Assembly: GCA_036873755.1 (NCBI GenBank)
Contig: JAVTVY010056900.1
Span: forward strand, 124,001 to 188,000
DNA: 64,000 bases
Source: Hanleya hanleyi
Lineage: Eukaryota > Mollusca > Polyplacophora > Lepidopleurida > Hanleyidae
Direction: 5' to 3'
Numbering within the stretch: the first letter of the stretch is position 1; each line of letters starts with the position of its first letter. Shown in pieces: positions 63,301-64,000 of the stretch. Both the position numbers and the translations under genes were made by a program. A model generated the notes under the pieces. It saw only the letters and a list, made by a program, of their open reading frames with translations, made no database searches and was not told the DNA's origin.

Positions 63301-64000
63301 TCATATATTACTCTCACCATTGTGGTTTGATCAGGGATCATATATTACTATCACCATGGTGGTTTGATCAGGGATCATATATTGGTTTGATCAGGGGTCT
63401 TATATTAGTATCATCATGCTGGTTTGATCAGAGATGCTATTTTGGTCTCGCCATGGTGTTTTGAACAGGGAACCTATATTACTCTCACCATCGTGCTTTG
63501 ATCAAGGATCTTATATTACTCTCGCCATGGCAGTTTGATCAGGGGTCCTATATAAGTCTTACATGCTGGTTTGAACAGGGATCCTATATTACTCTCACCA
63601 TCATGGTTTGATCAAGGGTCCTATATTAGTCTCACCATGGCAGTTTGATCAGGGGTCCTATATAAGTCTGACCATGGTGGTTTGATCAGGGATCTTATAT
63701 TAGTCTCACCACGGGGGTTTGATTGGGGATGCTATTTTGCTTTCGCCATGGTTTGAACAGGGATCCTCTATACTCTCACCACTATGATTTGATCAAGGGT
63801 CGTATATTACTCTCGCCATGGCAATTTGATCAGGGGTCCTATGCCTCCCCATAGTGGTTTGATCAGGAATTCTATGTTAATCTCATGATGGTGATTTGAA
63901 AAAGTGTCCTATATTAGTCCTGCAAAGGTGGTTTGATCAAGGATCATATTACACATCTTGGTTGTTTGGTCAGGGTCCTATATTCGTCTCCCCATGGCGG
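51395..64000. repeat. Satellite of ~37-bp monomers with 4.9-5.3-kb higher-order units
   Basis: The monomer is approximately GGTTTGATCAGGGATCATAT plus ATTACTCTCACCATGGT, 37 bp, repeated without interruption to the window end (about 340 monomers by length). Variants alternate TTAGTCTCGCC and TTACTCTCACC. A distinctive start (CCAACAGTCTTCCCATGGGG) recurs near 51419, 56311 and 61651. This marks higher-order units of about 4,886 bp and then 5,340 bp, with a third unit cut by the window end. Units 2 and 3 are nearly identical; unit 1 has deletions and rearrangements. Period 37 rotates the frame each monomer, so the short open frames inside are chance. Confidence 0.95.
56285..61624. repeat. Complete higher-order satellite unit (5,340 bp)
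   Basis: Offsets of 5,339-5,340 bp hold at several independent points between this unit and the next (56311/61651, 57333/62672, 58022/63361). It contains two copies of a ~0.4-kb sub-block, GATCAGAGGTCC ... GGGATCATATCTACTAGG, at about 57396-57800 and 59413-59830. Confidence 0.88.

Noticed and set aside
51395..64000. CRISPR-like array of regularly spaced ~37-bp units
   Set aside because: Units are contiguous tandem monomers with no unique spacers, in a clearly eukaryotic intron-bearing context.

Overview
The window is animal nuclear DNA, most likely from a mollusc and probably a bivalve. Genes have many introns with GT-AG boundaries. Non-coding DNA is AT-rich and full of simple and tandem repeats. 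The palindrome TACATGTA recurs throughout. Several copies of a dispersed repeat end in a GACTGAAAT...GTTGAAAGCGACGTTAAAT...(CACT)n tail, which I associate with mollusc genomes. The assignment rests on sequence style and on one protein; I could not search a database.

The only convincing protein-coding gene is on the + strand from 18655 to 45524: a Spen-family gene (split ends / SPEN / MINT / SHARP). Seventeen coding exons join in one continuous frame of 4,826 codons. In order they encode an Arg/Ser-rich region, three RNA-recognition motifs, an RGG-rich box, a very long disordered charged region carried almost entirely by one 9.24-kb exon, Pro/Gln-rich 'SPQG' repeats, and a complete C-terminal SPOC domain. 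Known relatives recruit SMRT/NCoR-HDAC corepressors through SPOC and bind RNA through the RRMs. The start codon and the first RRM were not found, so the 5' end of the gene is missing from this model.

Layout. 1-18654: no confident exon. It holds a 127-bp tandem duplication, a seven-copy ~150-bp tandem repeat, a 1,152-bp hAT-like DNA transposon remnant (2764-3915), several minisatellites and inverted repeats, a decayed 5S rRNA-like sequence and a CpG-rich patch. 18655-45524: the Spen gene. Its introns carry an 11-copy 117-bp array with repeated splice-acceptor-like sequence, a 28-bp minisatellite, SINE-like pieces and a second hAT-like element (35884-37020, 1,137 bp) with the same 6-bp target-duplication pattern. 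45525 to about 49380: probable long 3' UTR with two minisatellites and a cluster of three Pumilio-type motifs ahead of an ATTAAA. 49380-51390: no gene seen. 51395-64000: a 12.6-kb satellite of ~37-bp monomers organised into higher-order units of about 4.9-5.3 kb, running off the window end.

There is one gene here, so there is no operon or pathway. The interest lies in the unusual architecture of this Spen gene, the paired transposon remnants, and the hierarchical satellite close downstream of a conserved developmental gene.
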